Below are positions 45,454 to 56,400 of a stretch of 64,000 bases of DNA, piece by piece (position 1 is the first letter of the stretch; the number at the start of each line of letters is the position of its first letter). A program made the translations under genes and the position numbers. Source of the stretch: Verrucomicrobiota bacterium (GTDB lineage: Bacteria; Verrucomicrobiota; Verrucomicrobiia; Opitutales; Opitutaceae); contig JAEYUW010000045.1 of the NCBI GenBank assembly GCA_023432225.1, forward strand, positions 62,001 to 126,000. Reading direction: 5' to 3'. The notes beneath the pieces were generated by a model. That model did no database searches and was not told the DNA's origin. It saw nothing but the letters and a program-made list of their open reading frames with translations.

Positions 45454-48432
45454 TTACGGGGCGACGACCGATTGCCACTCGAGGTGCACCGGGCCGAGCA
45501 GGCCGGAGGGGACGAGCGGCGAGTCGGCTTCGTAATGTTTCCACACGAAGAAACTCTGGCGCTGGCGCGTGCCGAGCTTTGACGGATCGTAGAGCCAATC
45601 CGGCAGCGAGAGGATGCGTCCGTCGGTGAATTTGCTCACGCCCGCCGGCTGATACTTGTAGTCGACAGGGATCGCCTCGTCGCCGATCAGCCGATTGATC
45701 CAGCGGTTGGCGACGCTGACTTCGAGGGTGTTGTCGCCCTCGCGCAGCCACGCGGTGATGTCCGCGCGGAACGGCGTGCGCCAGAGGACGCCGACGGACT
45801 GCCCGTTGACGGAGACGCGGGCAATGTCGGCGACTTGGCCGAGATCGAGCATCGCGCGCTGGCCGGGCTGGCTCTTGGCGGCCTGGAAGCTCGTGCGGTA
45901 AACCGCGGTGCCGGAGTAGTGCCTGATGCCGGCGTCGGCGTTTTCGCTCCAGGAAGTCAGCTGCGCGAAGGTCGCGCTGGCGGGCGCGCCGCGCCCCTCG
46001 GTGAACGCGACCGTCCACGGGCCGGCGATTGCCGTGCGCGCGGGCAGCGGAGCAGTGGCGGATACGGTGCGCGTGGCGCCGTCGGAATAGGTGAGGCTTT
46101 GGCTGGGACCGGAGAAGAGGAGCGGGCCGGTCTTGAACTCCAGACTGGCGCCGGGCGCGGCGGCGACCCAGCGCGCCGGCAACGGCTGGCAGAAGACGAC
46201 GAACGCCGAACCCCACGGTTCGAACTGGATCGGCACGGTCATCCCGTCCTTCGCGGCGGAGTAAACGGGCGCATCGGCGTGCGTGCCGGTGGTCGCGTCC
46301 CATATTTCGGGGCGTCGGCCGGGCTGGCGGAACTTGAGTTCGGCGCGCACCGGTTTGTCCGAATTGCTGAAGACGAAATAGACTTCGCCCTCTGGCGTGG
46401 TGCGGTGGATGAACCGGATGTCGCCGGCACTGTCCGGCCACGAGACATCGGCGGGCAGGCCGAGTTGCGCGAGGAGTTCTTCGGGGCGCAGGCCCTGGCA
46501 GACGAAGCCGGCGCCGAGTTTTTTCTGCCGCTGGGTCTTGCCGTTCAGGCCGCCCCAGAGCTCGGCGACGAGCGCGTCGAACTCGGCTTTCTCCTTCCAG
46601 TCGGCGAGGCCGGCCGGGGCAAGCGGCGCAGCGCCGAGGATCGTGGCGCCGGCGGTGACGAGGCGTTTCAACTCGCGCAGCGTGGCCACGCGGGCGGGCC
46701 AGACGTCGGGGAAGTGCAGCAGCGCGAAGCTGGGACCCTGCGGATGGACGATGCGTCGGTCGCGGACCGACATCTCGGCGAGTTGCAGCGGCGTGAACGC
46801 GAGAAAATCGTAGCCCGGCGCGCGCTTGGCGAGTTTGCCCGCGAGCGAGTAGCCCATGTCGTCATCGACGAGCACGCCGATGTCGGCGACGGTGCGGCCT
46901 TGTTGGAGCAGGAATTGGCTGCGCGAGAGATAGCTGATCCACGCGTCGGCGTAGGGCCACCAGGTGTTGAGGCGGCCGAAGTGCGTGCCGTAGCGGCCCA
47001 GCGAGAAGCCCGGCGCGGCGGCGGTGACGGGCTGGTGGACGTAGTGGTGGAAAATGAGGCGATTCACGCCGAGCGAGAACGCGTAGTCGCCGGGTTTCTT
47101 GAGTGAGGAGGGCACGGCGAGAAACTTGCCGTCCTCGGGTTTGGCGGTGAACGACTCGGCGCCGACGATCGGGCGGCCGTAGAACGCGGCGGCCGAGGCG
47201 CTGAGCTTGATGCTCGTGCCCCGGCCCTCGACGCCCTGCATCCAGAATTCGTTCATCGGCACGTCGACATGTCGGTTGTTGGCGGTGGGCACGAGCGGGC
47301 CGCCTTGCGATTCGGAGTAGATCTTGAGTCCGTGCGCGGCGGCGAGGCGCCGGAGGGTGCCGAAGTAATTTTCGGTGAAAAGATTTTCGATCACGTCGCG
47401 GAAATCCCACAGCACGGCCTCGGATTGGTTTTCCGAGCCGACGATGCGCCCGGTGAGCACCGGCAGGTAGGGCGTGAAGTCGTAGCCCTTGCGTTGGAGA
47501 AATTCGGCGGGGTATTTCTCGGTCCAGTTCTGGAAGCCGGCTTCGAAGCTATCGTAGAGGATGCCCTTGAAAGTGGTGCCGGCGAGCGGACCGGCTTCGC
47601 GGATGATGCGGCCGAGCGATTGCTCGAATTGGAAGGTGACGGTGTCGACGTCGAGTTTGTCCGCCTCGAGACCGTGCCCCTCGGGTTGCGCGGGATGGTT
47701 TTGCGCGCCGGTCGGCGTGAAGCCGAAACGCAGGATCTCCCAATCGCCGGGCGGCAGCGTGGCGGCGAGCCGGCCGTGGGCGTCCATCTTGTCCGACAGG
47801 TTGAGCACCCGCTCGAGCGGTATTCCCGGGGTGGAGGAGGGCGCCGGCCGCAGCACGGGCAGCGCTTTTTCGACGATCTTGGACGGAAATTTCTCGTGGT
47901 CCAAGCGCGCGGCGTGCTTCGGCACGGCGAGAACGGCGATATCGCGGTAGAAGCCCAATTTCGTCGCCGGTTGTTTCAGATCGACGGAAACGCTGCCGCC
48001 TGCGGTGGCGGTTTCGCTCCACACGACGCGCTTCATGCCGCGCGCCGGCGTGATCCACGGGCCGCCGCTGCCGGACCAGCCCGGGCTGTTGGCAATGTCG
48101 ATCTCGAGGCCGAGTTCCGCCGCCGTCTTGAGCGCAAACTGGATGTGTTCGTGCCAGGCGTCGGTGCCGTAGCGCACGGGGCCTTTGGGCATGTAGATCT
48201 CGACGTCGAGAATCTGCGCGCCGCCGAGGCCGACGCGTTTCATGTCCTCGAGGTCGGCGCGAATGCCTTCCTTGGTGATGTTGCCATTGATCCAGTGCCA
48301 CCAGACGAGCGGCCTGGCGTCGCCGGTGGGCTGCGCGAATCCCGATTCGAGGCCGGCGGCGAGCGCTGACTGGCTGGCGACGAGCGCGGCGCAAAGGAGC
48401 ACGGCCACGCGAACGGAAAAACGACGTTTCAT
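45454..48432 (-). CDS. GH106 alpha-L-rhamnosidase
   Basis: A 992-residue secreted protein. ATG 48432 (MKRRFSVRVAVLLCAALVAS) gives a signal peptide. The frame upstream of it is promoter region. WWHWINGNITKEGIRADLEDM at residues ~40-60 and NSPGWSGSGGPWI mark GH106. The C-terminal part has VSVNGQSVGVLWRTPF and VANRWINRLIGDEAIP, a jelly-roll pair nearly identical in pattern to the copy at 15101. It is the first gene of a three-gene minus-strand unit with GH3 and the 491-residue protein, and it is divergent from GH78. The two rhamnosidases of different families therefore share one control region. Confidence 0.91.
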   Translation of the reverse strand: MKRRFSVRVAVLLCAALVASQSALAAGLESGFAQPTGDARPLVWWHWINGNITKEGIRADLEDMKRVGLGGAQILDVEIYMPKGPVRYGTDAWHEHIQFALKTAAELGLEIDIANSPGWSGSGGPWITPARGMKRVVWSETATAGGSVSVDLKQPATKLGFYRDIAVLAVPKHAARLDHEKFPSKIVEKALPVLRPAPSSTPGIPLERVLNLSDKMDAHGRLAATLPPGDWEILRFGFTPTGAQNHPAQPEGHGLEADKLDVDTVTFQFEQSLGRIIREAGPLAGTTFKGILYDSFEAGFQNWTEKYPAEFLQRKGYDFTPYLPVLTGRIVGSENQSEAVLWDFRDVIENLFTENYFGTLRRLAAAHGLKIYSESQGGPLVPTANNRHVDVPMNEFWMQGVEGRGTSIKLSASAAAFYGRPIVGAESFTAKPEDGKFLAVPSSLKKPGDYAFSLGVNRLIFHHYVHQPVTAAAPGFSLGRYGTHFGRLNTWWPYADAWISYLSRSQFLLQQGRTVADIGVLVDDDMGYSLAGKLAKRAPGYDFLAFTPLQLAEMSVRDRRIVHPQGPSFALLHFPDVWPARVATLRELKRLVTAGATILGAAPLAPAGLADWKEKAEFDALVAELWGGLNGKTQRQKKLGAGFVCQGLRPEELLAQLGLPADVSWPDSAGDIRFIHRTTPEGEVYFVFSNSDKPVRAELKFRQPGRRPEIWDATTGTHADAPVYSAAKDGMTVPIQFEPWGSAFVVFCQPLPARWVAAAPGASLEFKTGPLLFSGPSQSLTYSDGATRTVSATAPLPARTAIAGPWTVAFTEGRGAPASATFAQLTSWSENADAGIRHYSGTAVYRTSFQAAKSQPGQRAMLDLGQVADIARVSVNGQSVGVLWRTPFRADITAWLREGDNTLEVSVANRWINRLIGDEAIPVDYKYQPAGVSKFTDGRILSLPDWLYDPSKLGTRQRQSFFVWKHYEADSPLVPSGLLGPVHLEWQSVVAP

Positions 48433-48543
48433 CTTCGAGCAGGGTTTGGGGGAGCAAACGAGCGCGACAAGCGGAATAGTCCGATGCAGCGCAGGGTGCG
48501 CGAGCATCGTCCCGCCACTTCCGCGGTGGCGAGCCCACGCCAC

Positions 48544-48556
48544 CTCAACCGTTGAC
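48544..48556. promoter_or_regulatory. Palindromic operator candidate 6 (CTCAACCGTTGAC)
   Basis: This 13-bp inverted repeat lies in the 186-base divergent gap between GH106 (start 48432, -) and GH78 (start 48619, +). It is about 65 bases before the GH78 ATG and 110 before the GH106 ATG. Confidence 0.65.
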
Positions 48557-48618
48557 CCTGTGCCGGCTTGCCTGCGGTGACGTGAGGGGGCTTGGTGAAG
48601 CGACTGTTTTCCCTCCCC

Positions 48619-51120
48619 ATGCTGCGACGCGATCTGTTGAAAATGTCCGCTGTCTCACTCGCGGGCCTCGGTTTATCCGGGCTGCGGGCTGCCGGCGACG
48701 AATCGAACGAGACCGACAACGACGCCGGCCTGCCGCCGCGCGCGCGACCGGCGCCGCTGGACATCGCGTGGGCCCCGGGAACCGGGCTCATCTGGAGGCA
48801 GGGGGAGACGCTGTTCTACGACAATCCGCGCAATCGCTTCATGCGGTTCCGGCGCCCATTCGCGGTGGGCGCGCCGGTGGTGCGCGCGGAGCTGCGGCTG
48901 TGGGCGGACACGCAATACATCGCTTGGTTGAACGGCGAGGAAATCGCCCGCGGGCCGGGACGCAGCGACATGAAATGGGCGCTGTTCGACACACACGACA
49001 TCGCGGCTCGACTGCGACCCGGCGAGAACACGCTGGCCGTGCTCGTGCTGTTCCAAGGTTTTGGCACCGGCGGACGCCAGAGTCTGATGCAGGCGCTGCT
49101 GGCGCATCTGGAAATCGAGACCGCCGACGGACGGAAGACTTCCATCGTCAGCGACCGCACGTGGAAAACCAGTCCCGCGCCGGAGTTCGTGCGTCCGACG
49201 CCGCGCCTGCACGCGACGCTCGGCTGCATAGAGGTGCAGGATCTGCGGCTGAAAGAAGAGACGTGGCCGATGCCGGGCTTCGACGATTCGGCGTGGACTC
49301 CGAGCGACTATGTGAAGCCGTCGCTCGGCATGGGGCCGTGGTATTACTTCGCGCCGGAGCCGCTGCCCGCGCGCGTGGTGGACGACGTCGCCGTCATGTT
49401 GCCGGTGCCGCGGGCGCGGACGGTTTTCGCGGCGCCGGAAAATGACGTGCTGGGTGCGGTGCGCCCGGCGTTGAGTTTCGGTTCCGCGGAAGCACTGCCC
49501 TGTGTCGTCGCGGCCGAGCGTGACATCGCGCAGGTGATGCTGCTCGATCTCGGACGTCCGGAATGCGGCTACTTCGAGGCGGAGGTGGAAGGAACCGCCG
49601 GCGCGGTGGTGGATGTGTTGTGCGGCGAGATGCTGATCGAGGGGCGCCTGCCCAAGCCCGGCACCGCGCGGGTGCACACGACGCGCTTCGTGCTTCGCGA
49701 CGGTCGGCAGCGGTTGAAAGTGGCCTTCAACTGGGTGGCGTTCCGCTACGCACAGCTCTGGGTTTGGGGGACGGGCCGCGTGGTGCTGCACGCCGCCAGG
49801 GTGCGACGCCTCACGTTGCCGTTGGGCGCGAGCGGACATTTTCGCTGCGATGACGAATGGCTGAACCGCTTGGACGGCATCTGCGCGCACACGTTGCGCC
49901 TTTGCGCGCAGGACGGCATCGTGGACAGCGCGAGTCGCGAGCAGCAGCAATGGATCGGCGACGGCCGGTTCACCGCGATGACGCTGCATCAACGTTTCGC
50001 GGCCGGCACACTGCATCGCCGATTGATCGAGCAGGTGGGGCAGGGCATCGACTGGATGGGGTCGCTGGTGCCGCGATTCCCGACGGGCAATCTGAACGTG
50101 TCGCCCATTCCGCTCTACTCGCTGCACTGGGTGCTGGCGTTCGGCGACTATGCATGGTTCACCGGCGACCAGACTCTCGCGCCGGCCTGGTGGCCGACGA
50201 TTTGCCACGCGTTGCGTTGGTTCACGGCTTTCGAACGCGCCGACGGTTTGCTCGAGAATGTCCCGCACTGGATGTATATCGATTTGGGCGAAGGACCGCC
50301 GCCCGGACGCGTGCCGTCGACCGGCGCGATCAACACGACGCTCAACCTGCACTATCTCGCGGCCCAGCGCGCGGCGGCGGGTTACGCGGCCGAAATTGGC
50401 GATCGCAGGCAACAGCGTCATTTCACGAAGCGGGCGGATCGCCTGACCGACTCCATCCGGCGCGCGCTGTGGGATGAATCGACCGGCGCCTACCGGGACT
50501 CGTTGGATCGCAATGGCGCGTTCGGCACGCTCTCGGAAGGCGCGAATGCCGCGGCGCTCCTGCATCTGGAGAGCACGGGCGCGCGCGCGAGCCGAATCGT
50601 CGAGACGGTCTTCGCCGCACCGGCGGCGGATCCGATCAAGGCGAGTCCGTTCACGATGAATCTGGTGCTCGAAGCGCTCGGACGCCACGGCCGCGCCGAT
50701 CTGGCGATCCCGCGACTCAAGACGCGTTACGCGCCGCAGTTGGAGACGGGCGCGACTTGGGAACACTGGCACAGTCACCGTATCGGTGAGGACGGCGTGC
50801 CCGATGGGCATTCGCTCAGTCACGCGTGGGGCGCGGGCCCGCTGTCGTTTTTCGTGCGCTCGCTCGCGGGCATCCGGCCGGCAGCGCCCGGATGGGCCAA
50901 GGTTCTCATCGCGCCACAGCCGGCCGGCTTGCGCGAGGTCGACGCGAGCGTCGAAACCGCGCGCGGACGGATTGCGGTGCGTTGGATTTCCGAGGAGGGG
51001 AAATTCGAATTACGCGTGCAGCTGCCGCCGGGTGTGGGCGGTGAATATGTTTTGCCCGGCGGTGCGACTGGCGTGCTGCCGAGCGGAGAAAGTGTCATGC
51101 GCGGCGCGGCGCGCGTTTGA
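48619..51120 (+). CDS. GH78 alpha-L-rhamnosidase with Tat signal
   Basis: An 833-residue protein. I chose the ATG at 48619 (preceded by CCCC) because it begins MLRRDLLKMSAVSLAGLGLSG, a twin-arginine signal. A GTG at 48592 would add nine residues. The N-terminal beta-sandwich domains have ADTQYIAWLNGEEI and LDLGRPECGYFE, typical of bacterial rhamnosidases. The six-hairpin toroid follows, with DSASREQQQWIGDG, the GH78 region corresponding to D..RER.GW.GD and holding the likely acid, and SLSHAWGAGP near its end. It would be exported folded, unlike its Sec-dependent neighbours, and would hydrolyse terminal alpha-L-rhamnose. Confidence 0.88.
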   Translation: MLRRDLLKMSAVSLAGLGLSGLRAAGDESNETDNDAGLPPRARPAPLDIAWAPGTGLIWRQGETLFYDNPRNRFMRFRRPFAVGAPVVRAELRLWADTQYIAWLNGEEIARGPGRSDMKWALFDTHDIAARLRPGENTLAVLVLFQGFGTGGRQSLMQALLAHLEIETADGRKTSIVSDRTWKTSPAPEFVRPTPRLHATLGCIEVQDLRLKEETWPMPGFDDSAWTPSDYVKPSLGMGPWYYFAPEPLPARVVDDVAVMLPVPRARTVFAAPENDVLGAVRPALSFGSAEALPCVVAAERDIAQVMLLDLGRPECGYFEAEVEGTAGAVVDVLCGEMLIEGRLPKPGTARVHTTRFVLRDGRQRLKVAFNWVAFRYAQLWVWGTGRVVLHAARVRRLTLPLGASGHFRCDDEWLNRLDGICAHTLRLCAQDGIVDSASREQQQWIGDGRFTAMTLHQRFAAGTLHRRLIEQVGQGIDWMGSLVPRFPTGNLNVSPIPLYSLHWVLAFGDYAWFTGDQTLAPAWWPTICHALRWFTAFERADGLLENVPHWMYIDLGEGPPPGRVPSTGAINTTLNLHYLAAQRAAAGYAAEIGDRRQQRHFTKRADRLTDSIRRALWDESTGAYRDSLDRNGAFGTLSEGANAAALLHLESTGARASRIVETVFAAPAADPIKASPFTMNLVLEALGRHGRADLAIPRLKTRYAPQLETGATWEHWHSHRIGEDGVPDGHSLSHAWGAGPLSFFVRSLAGIRPAAPGWAKVLIAPQPAGLREVDASVETARGRIAVRWISEEGKFELRVQLPPGVGGEYVLPGGATGVLPSGESVMRGAARV

Positions 51121-51163
51121 GCCGCGCTCCGCGATCAGGCGTCCGATACGCGAACGGCCCCGC

Positions 51164-53257
51164 TCAGGGCAGGCGGTTGTTTTCGGTTGTCGCTTCGGCG
51201 TCGGGGCCGATTTGGATCGGCGCGGTCAGCGCGCGGTGGTCGCCGGTGAGATCGTTGTCGCGCACGGTCACTTCGCGGGCGCGGTCGACGAAGATCGCGT
51301 AATGTTCGGCGCGGGCCGGAAACGGAAAATCGGGAAGCGAGGCGGCGACGGTGTTGCCCGCGATGCGGCAGTGCACGGCGTTTTGCAGGGAGATCGCTCG
51401 CTGGCTCCAGTCGGTGACGGTGTTGCTGACGATGTCGATTTGCTCGAACGCCTGCGCGGTCGCGGCGGCGCCGCCCAGCCGGCGGAGCAAAACGTGGATG
51501 CTGCCGACGTTGGTCGACGAGGCATCGAAGGCGCTGCGTGCAATCGTGTTGCCAGCGATCAGCACGCGCTGGCTGGCGAGGCCGTTGTGCCAGGCGTCGG
51601 GCTCGTTGAGCGTGGCGATGGCAGCGTTGGAGATGCCGGTGTAGCGGTTGTTTTTCACCACGCCGTCGGGCGAGCGGAAGACGGTGCCGTAGCGGCGAAC
51701 GGCGGTGAAGTCGTTGTTCCGAATCATGAACAGCGCGTTGCGTTTGCTCAGCGTGAAGAGCTGGTCGCTCTGGGTCTTGCGCGCGTCGTAGACGTGCAGC
51801 GACACGCCAGCGGGCAGCGCGGGCGTGAACTCCACGATCGCGTCGCTGCCGGCGCGGCTCACCTGGGTGACGGTGAAAGTGTCACCGAGCATGGAGCCGT
51901 CGCGCGGGTTGAAGAGGCGGAAGCTTTCGCCGGCGTCCAGGTCCATGAACTCGCGCACGACGGCGACTTTGTTCGCGGCGAGCTGCTGGGTGACGAAGAC
52001 ACCTTTGTTGTAGAGCGCGATCGCGTCGTCGCCGATGGCCTCGAAGCGGCAGCCCTCGACCCACGGGCCGATGACGTTGGCGCGCACGTGCACGCCGTCG
52101 GCGTTGCCGGCGAACCAGCGCGAGGCGTCGCGGAGCTGCGAGCCGCAGCGCAGCAGCTTGAGGCGCGAACCGCCCACCTGGCTGAAGTGGCCGGCCGGGC
52201 AAGCGTAGGTGACGACGCGGTCGAACGTGGTGTCGACGGAACGTGAGATGGACGCGAAGCCGCGGGTGCGGTTGCGCGCAAAAACAATGACGCGGTCACC
52301 GGTCGTCAACGCGGTCGCTTGCGAGCCCGTCGTGAGCGGAACGCGGAACAAGCCCTCCAGCGTGCGCGCGACCTGCGGGGCCTTGACGCCGAGGACGAGC
52401 GGGCTGCCCGCCTTCATCCAGCCGCGCCGCTCCGGCGCCGGATCGAGGATGACGCCCCAGATCGTGTTCTCCTTGATGTGCGGGGCGTCGAAGTCGGGAT
52501 AGCCGGGCTCGCGGCGGAGCAGCATCGCAGCGTTCTTGCCGGCGACTTCGACCGCCTCCACCCGGCCCACGCTGTGCGGCAACGGATCGTAGTCGACGCG
52601 CAGCCGGCGGATCGTGAGGCGCGCGCACTCCTCGAAGCGGAGCAGTCCGGCGGCGGGGTTTTCGATGACGATGAGCGCGTCCTGACCGTCGATGATGAGG
52701 TCGTGCGCCTTGGTCAGAGAGAAAACGGCTTCGTCCGGACGCACGCGGTAGGTCGCGCCCGGCGCGAGTTCGACGCGCGCCGGCGCCGCCGCGGCGGCTT
52801 GCGCGACGATCGACTGGATCTGGGCCAGCGAGGCGCCGGCCGGGATCGAAAAGATTTTTTGCGGCGCGACGAGGCGGTAAGTTCGGACGGTGGACCACGG
52901 TCCTGCGACGCCGGCGGCGTCGAACGCCCGCACGCGCCAGTAGCATTCGCCCGCGGGCAGAGGCTGGAGCGGCACGAAGCGCGGTATCTCGACCCGGTCG
53001 GTCGCGATCAGGTCGCGGAAACCCTCGTCGCGTGCAACCTGGATTTCGTAGGTGGCGGCTTCGACGCTTTTCTCCCAGAGAAAGTCGGGATGTTCGACGA
53101 TGCTGGGCTCGTCTCCGGGCGCCCGCAGTGCCGGCGCCGCCGACGCGCCGTGCAGGCTCATCGCGAGAAGCGGGGCAGCGAGCCATAGCGCGGCGGCCAG
53201 ACGCGAGACGGACGGAAACCAGCGGTGAACGGGCGGGGTGGGAGAAGGTGCGGGCAT
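51164..53257 (-). CDS. Secreted right-handed beta-helix protein with FN3-like N-terminus (GH110/GH28-like)
   Basis: A 697-residue protein. ATG 53257 is followed by a long N-region and a signal segment (residues ~17-38, ending GASAAP). Residues ~45-130 form an FN3-like domain (TYEIQVARDEGF, CYWRVRAFD). The rest is a parallel beta-helix with repeated IRNN.F and V.NN.Y rungs. The central NADGVHVRAN, VEGCRF and IGDDAIALYN resemble the DG..H ... C.F ... DDA.N signature of GH110 alpha-galactosidases, and more loosely GH28. It is divergent from the giant toroid gene and shares this signature with the genes at 59645 and 62891. A glycosidase or lyase role is inferred. Confidence 0.8.
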   Translation of the reverse strand: MPAPSPTPPVHRWFPSVSRLAAALWLAAPLLAMSLHGASAAPALRAPGDEPSIVEHPDFLWEKSVEAATYEIQVARDEGFRDLIATDRVEIPRFVPLQPLPAGECYWRVRAFDAAGVAGPWSTVRTYRLVAPQKIFSIPAGASLAQIQSIVAQAAAAAPARVELAPGATYRVRPDEAVFSLTKAHDLIIDGQDALIVIENPAAGLLRFEECARLTIRRLRVDYDPLPHSVGRVEAVEVAGKNAAMLLRREPGYPDFDAPHIKENTIWGVILDPAPERRGWMKAGSPLVLGVKAPQVARTLEGLFRVPLTTGSQATALTTGDRVIVFARNRTRGFASISRSVDTTFDRVVTYACPAGHFSQVGGSRLKLLRCGSQLRDASRWFAGNADGVHVRANVIGPWVEGCRFEAIGDDAIALYNKGVFVTQQLAANKVAVVREFMDLDAGESFRLFNPRDGSMLGDTFTVTQVSRAGSDAIVEFTPALPAGVSLHVYDARKTQSDQLFTLSKRNALFMIRNNDFTAVRRYGTVFRSPDGVVKNNRYTGISNAAIATLNEPDAWHNGLASQRVLIAGNTIARSAFDASSTNVGSIHVLLRRLGGAAATAQAFEQIDIVSNTVTDWSQRAISLQNAVHCRIAGNTVAASLPDFPFPARAEHYAIFVDRAREVTVRDNDLTGDHRALTAPIQIGPDAEATTENNRLP

Positions 53258-53394
53258 GGCAGCGGCCGAGTCGCAGATGATACGGAAGATGGACGAGCGG
53301 GGTCTGAAACTCGGAGCAAAAAAGGTGCGCGCCTCGCGCACTCGAGACAATGCGGACGGGAGTTGATCGTTGAGCGCACGATGCGTCGAAGCGG

Positions 53395-53407
53395 GTCAAC
53401 GATTGAC
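53395..53407. promoter_or_regulatory. Palindromic operator candidate 7 (GTCAACGATTGAC)
   Basis: This copy is identical to the one at 31615. It lies in the 239-base divergent gap between the beta-helix gene (start 53257, -) and paralog E (start 53497, +), 90-100 bases before the latter. A second half-site (CGTTGAG at the end of GTTGATCGTTGAG) lies 33 bases to its left, at 53362-53374. Confidence 0.65.
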
Positions 53408-53496
53408 GGCACAGGGCGTCGCTCAGGCCCCGGGGCGCGGCCTTGATGGATCTGCCGGTTACCCAGCCGGCGCTGGGCAACCCCATTCCCAGTTCT

Positions 53497-56400
53497 ATGC
53501 GCCCCTGCTGTAAATCACGCTCGTTCGTCGTCCTGCTCCTCCTTGGTTTCGCGCTGCTGCGCAGCGAGACGTTGGTCGTGGCGGATTTCAATGATTGCGC
53601 GCTGGGTGATATGCGTGCCGGCGTGTCGAGCAATCAGCCGGCGGACACCGGTAGCGGGTTCGGAGCCAGTTATTGGCAGGGTGGCACTGGCGCGGTTCAG
53701 GTGGTGGCGGGCGATTTGCAGCCGGCAGCCAACTTGGGTTACGGCGTGGGGCAGGGCGGAGCGGCGCACAGCGTGCAGCCGCGCGGAGTGACGAGCGCCA
53801 CGCGACGGCAACAGTATCGCGAGACCGCGGCGGCACTCGAAGGCGAGGTGTGGGGCAGCTTTCTGATCAGGCAGACCGACGAGACCCACAACACCGGCCT
53901 GACGTTCAACGTCGCGAGCATCGATCCGCTGGCCAAGTCCGGTCAGGGACGGCTCTACGTCGCCGGGCGAGCGTTGCTCGTTCAAGGTTTCACGGACACG
54001 ACGGCGATCAGCGTCGCGGACAAATTCGTGCTCAATCAAACCGCGCTCGTGTTGTTCCGCCTCGTGACCAGCACGCGGCGCCTCACGGTGTGGATCGATC
54101 CGGTCTTGCCGGCGGCGCGGAGCGGTTTGCCGGATGCCACGGCCGCTTACGATGGCGCCTGCGATCTCGTCGGCACCAACGCGGCGATCGGCACGCTCGG
54201 CGCCGGCGGTTATCCTAGTGGCGCCACGGCGTCCAACGGCGGCGTCCTGGACAGCATCCGATTGAGCGACGGGGCCGCGGCCTACTACGATGTGACCGGG
54301 CTGCCGGTGGTGCCGGAGATTTCCAGCGCGCCGGAAAGCGAGACCGTCGTCGTGGGAGGCGACGCGAGCTTTCGCGTGCTCGCGAGCGGCGTCGGCGCGC
54401 TCGAATACCAATGGCAGAAGGACGGCATCGACGTCCCCGGCGCGACACAGAGCACGCTCGGCCTCGCGAACGTTCAGCCGGGCGATGCGGGCAGCTACCG
54501 CGTCCGGGTCAGCGAGGCCGGCAGCGTTGCGGCGGTGTTCTCGGAGGCGGCGATGCTCACGGTTCTGACTTCTGCCACGCCGGTCGTCATCACGCAGGCG
54601 CCGCAGCCGCTCTCGGTGGTCGCGGGGCAACAGGCCGTCTTCACCGTCGAAGCCACCGGCACCGCGCCGCTCACCTACCAATGGCACAAAGACGGCGACG
54701 CGATCGCCGGGGCGACCTCGCCGACGTTGACGATCGCCAGCACGACCGTCTCCGATGCAGGCAACTACCGTGTCGTGGTGCGCAATCCCGCCGGCGCCGT
54801 GACGTCCGCGGCGGTGGCGCTGGAGGTTCACATCGCGCCGCAGATCGTCGCGTCGCCGCAGGCCGCGGACAGCTACGTGGGGGGCACGGCCATATTTTTC
54901 GTCGAGGCGACCGGCACCGGGTTGGCTTACGCGTGGTCGAAGGACGGAGCGCCCGTCGGCGGCGATTCGGCGTATTTGCATTTCGAGAATCTCTCCGCGG
55001 CGGACGCCGGAGCCTACACGGTCACCGTGAGCAACCCGCTCGGCAGCGTGACCTCGGCCAGCGCGACGTTGACGTTGCACGATCCGGCCGGCGCGGTCGA
55101 AACGCCGCTCGCGCCGGTGGCTGACAGTTACATCGAAAACGGCACGGCCAACGCGACGACGCACGACGCCCAGGGCCTGAAAGTCGGCGCGCGCAGCACG
55201 ACCGCCGGCGGCTACAAGACGTATCTCGCGTTCGACCTTCCGCTGGCGATCAAGGCCCGCGAGGCCACGTCTGCGGCGCTGACGCTGACCCTGGACCGCG
55301 CGGAGCCGTTGCTCGGGTCCGGCGCTGCGGTGACCAACTCGCTGCTCGCCTCTTCCGCCGCGGCGAGGATTCGCACCGGGCAGGAGGCTCAGTCCCAGAC
55401 CACGCTCTCCGTCGGCGCGGTGACGGCGGGCACGGATGTTTTCCGTTCGCTGCTGAGTTTCGATCTGTCGTCGCTGCCGTTCGTGCCGTCGTCGGTGAAG
55501 CTGCGTCTCACCGTGGCCTCGCGCTGGAGCGGTGCTGCGGCCGGCGCACAGATGCTGCGCCTCTATCGCGTCACCCGCGATTGGGCGCCGAGTCAGGTCA
55601 GCTGGTCGCGTGCGTCGGACGCGGTGGCGTGGACGAATCCGGGCGGCGATTACGCCACCGAGCTGCTCGCTGAAACCACGGCGGATGCCGCGACGGTTTC
55701 GGCCGGCGACAATGTCGAGTTTCCCGACACGCCGGCCTTGCGGCAGGCGATGCTCGAGGTGCTCGACACGCAGGGCGTGTTGCAACTGCTCGTGGTCTCG
55801 GCGCAGGAGAACAGCCTCGGCAACGCCGTCTTCCAGTTTCAGCCGCGCGGCGTGGCCGGTGCGGAGCCGGTGCTGGTGCTGCCGCCGGGCACGCTGACGA
55901 ACAGCGCGCCGCGCAATCCCGTGCGCCTGCGGTTGCACGGCATCGCCAACAATGCCGACAGCTGGAGCGAAACCGCGCTGACCTGGGCGAATGCGCCGAC
56001 GAAGGCCGAGTCATTGGTCAGCCCCGGCCGCGGAGCGGTGCCCCTCGCCGAAATTACGGTGGATGCCGGGGCCGCGACCGGAGGCACGCGCGTGGCGTTC
56101 GCCGACGCCAGGCTCACGCAGTTTCTCAATTGGGCCGCGGGCCGGCGCGGTGACCTCTATGGCTTGGGGACGGTGGCGGACACCGATCGTCGCGTGAGTT
56201 TCATCGTCACCTCAATCGACACGGGCGAGATTTTTGCGGGACTGAAATTCCAAGACAGCGAAAGCGCCACCGCCGGTGAAGCGCCGCTATTGAGCTATAC
56301 GACCGGGACGGCGCTCCCGGGCGAAAGCGGCATCTTGGAGAACGACCGCTTCCGCGTCGTGCTGCAGGCGGATCGCACCGTGCGTGTGACCGACAAGAGC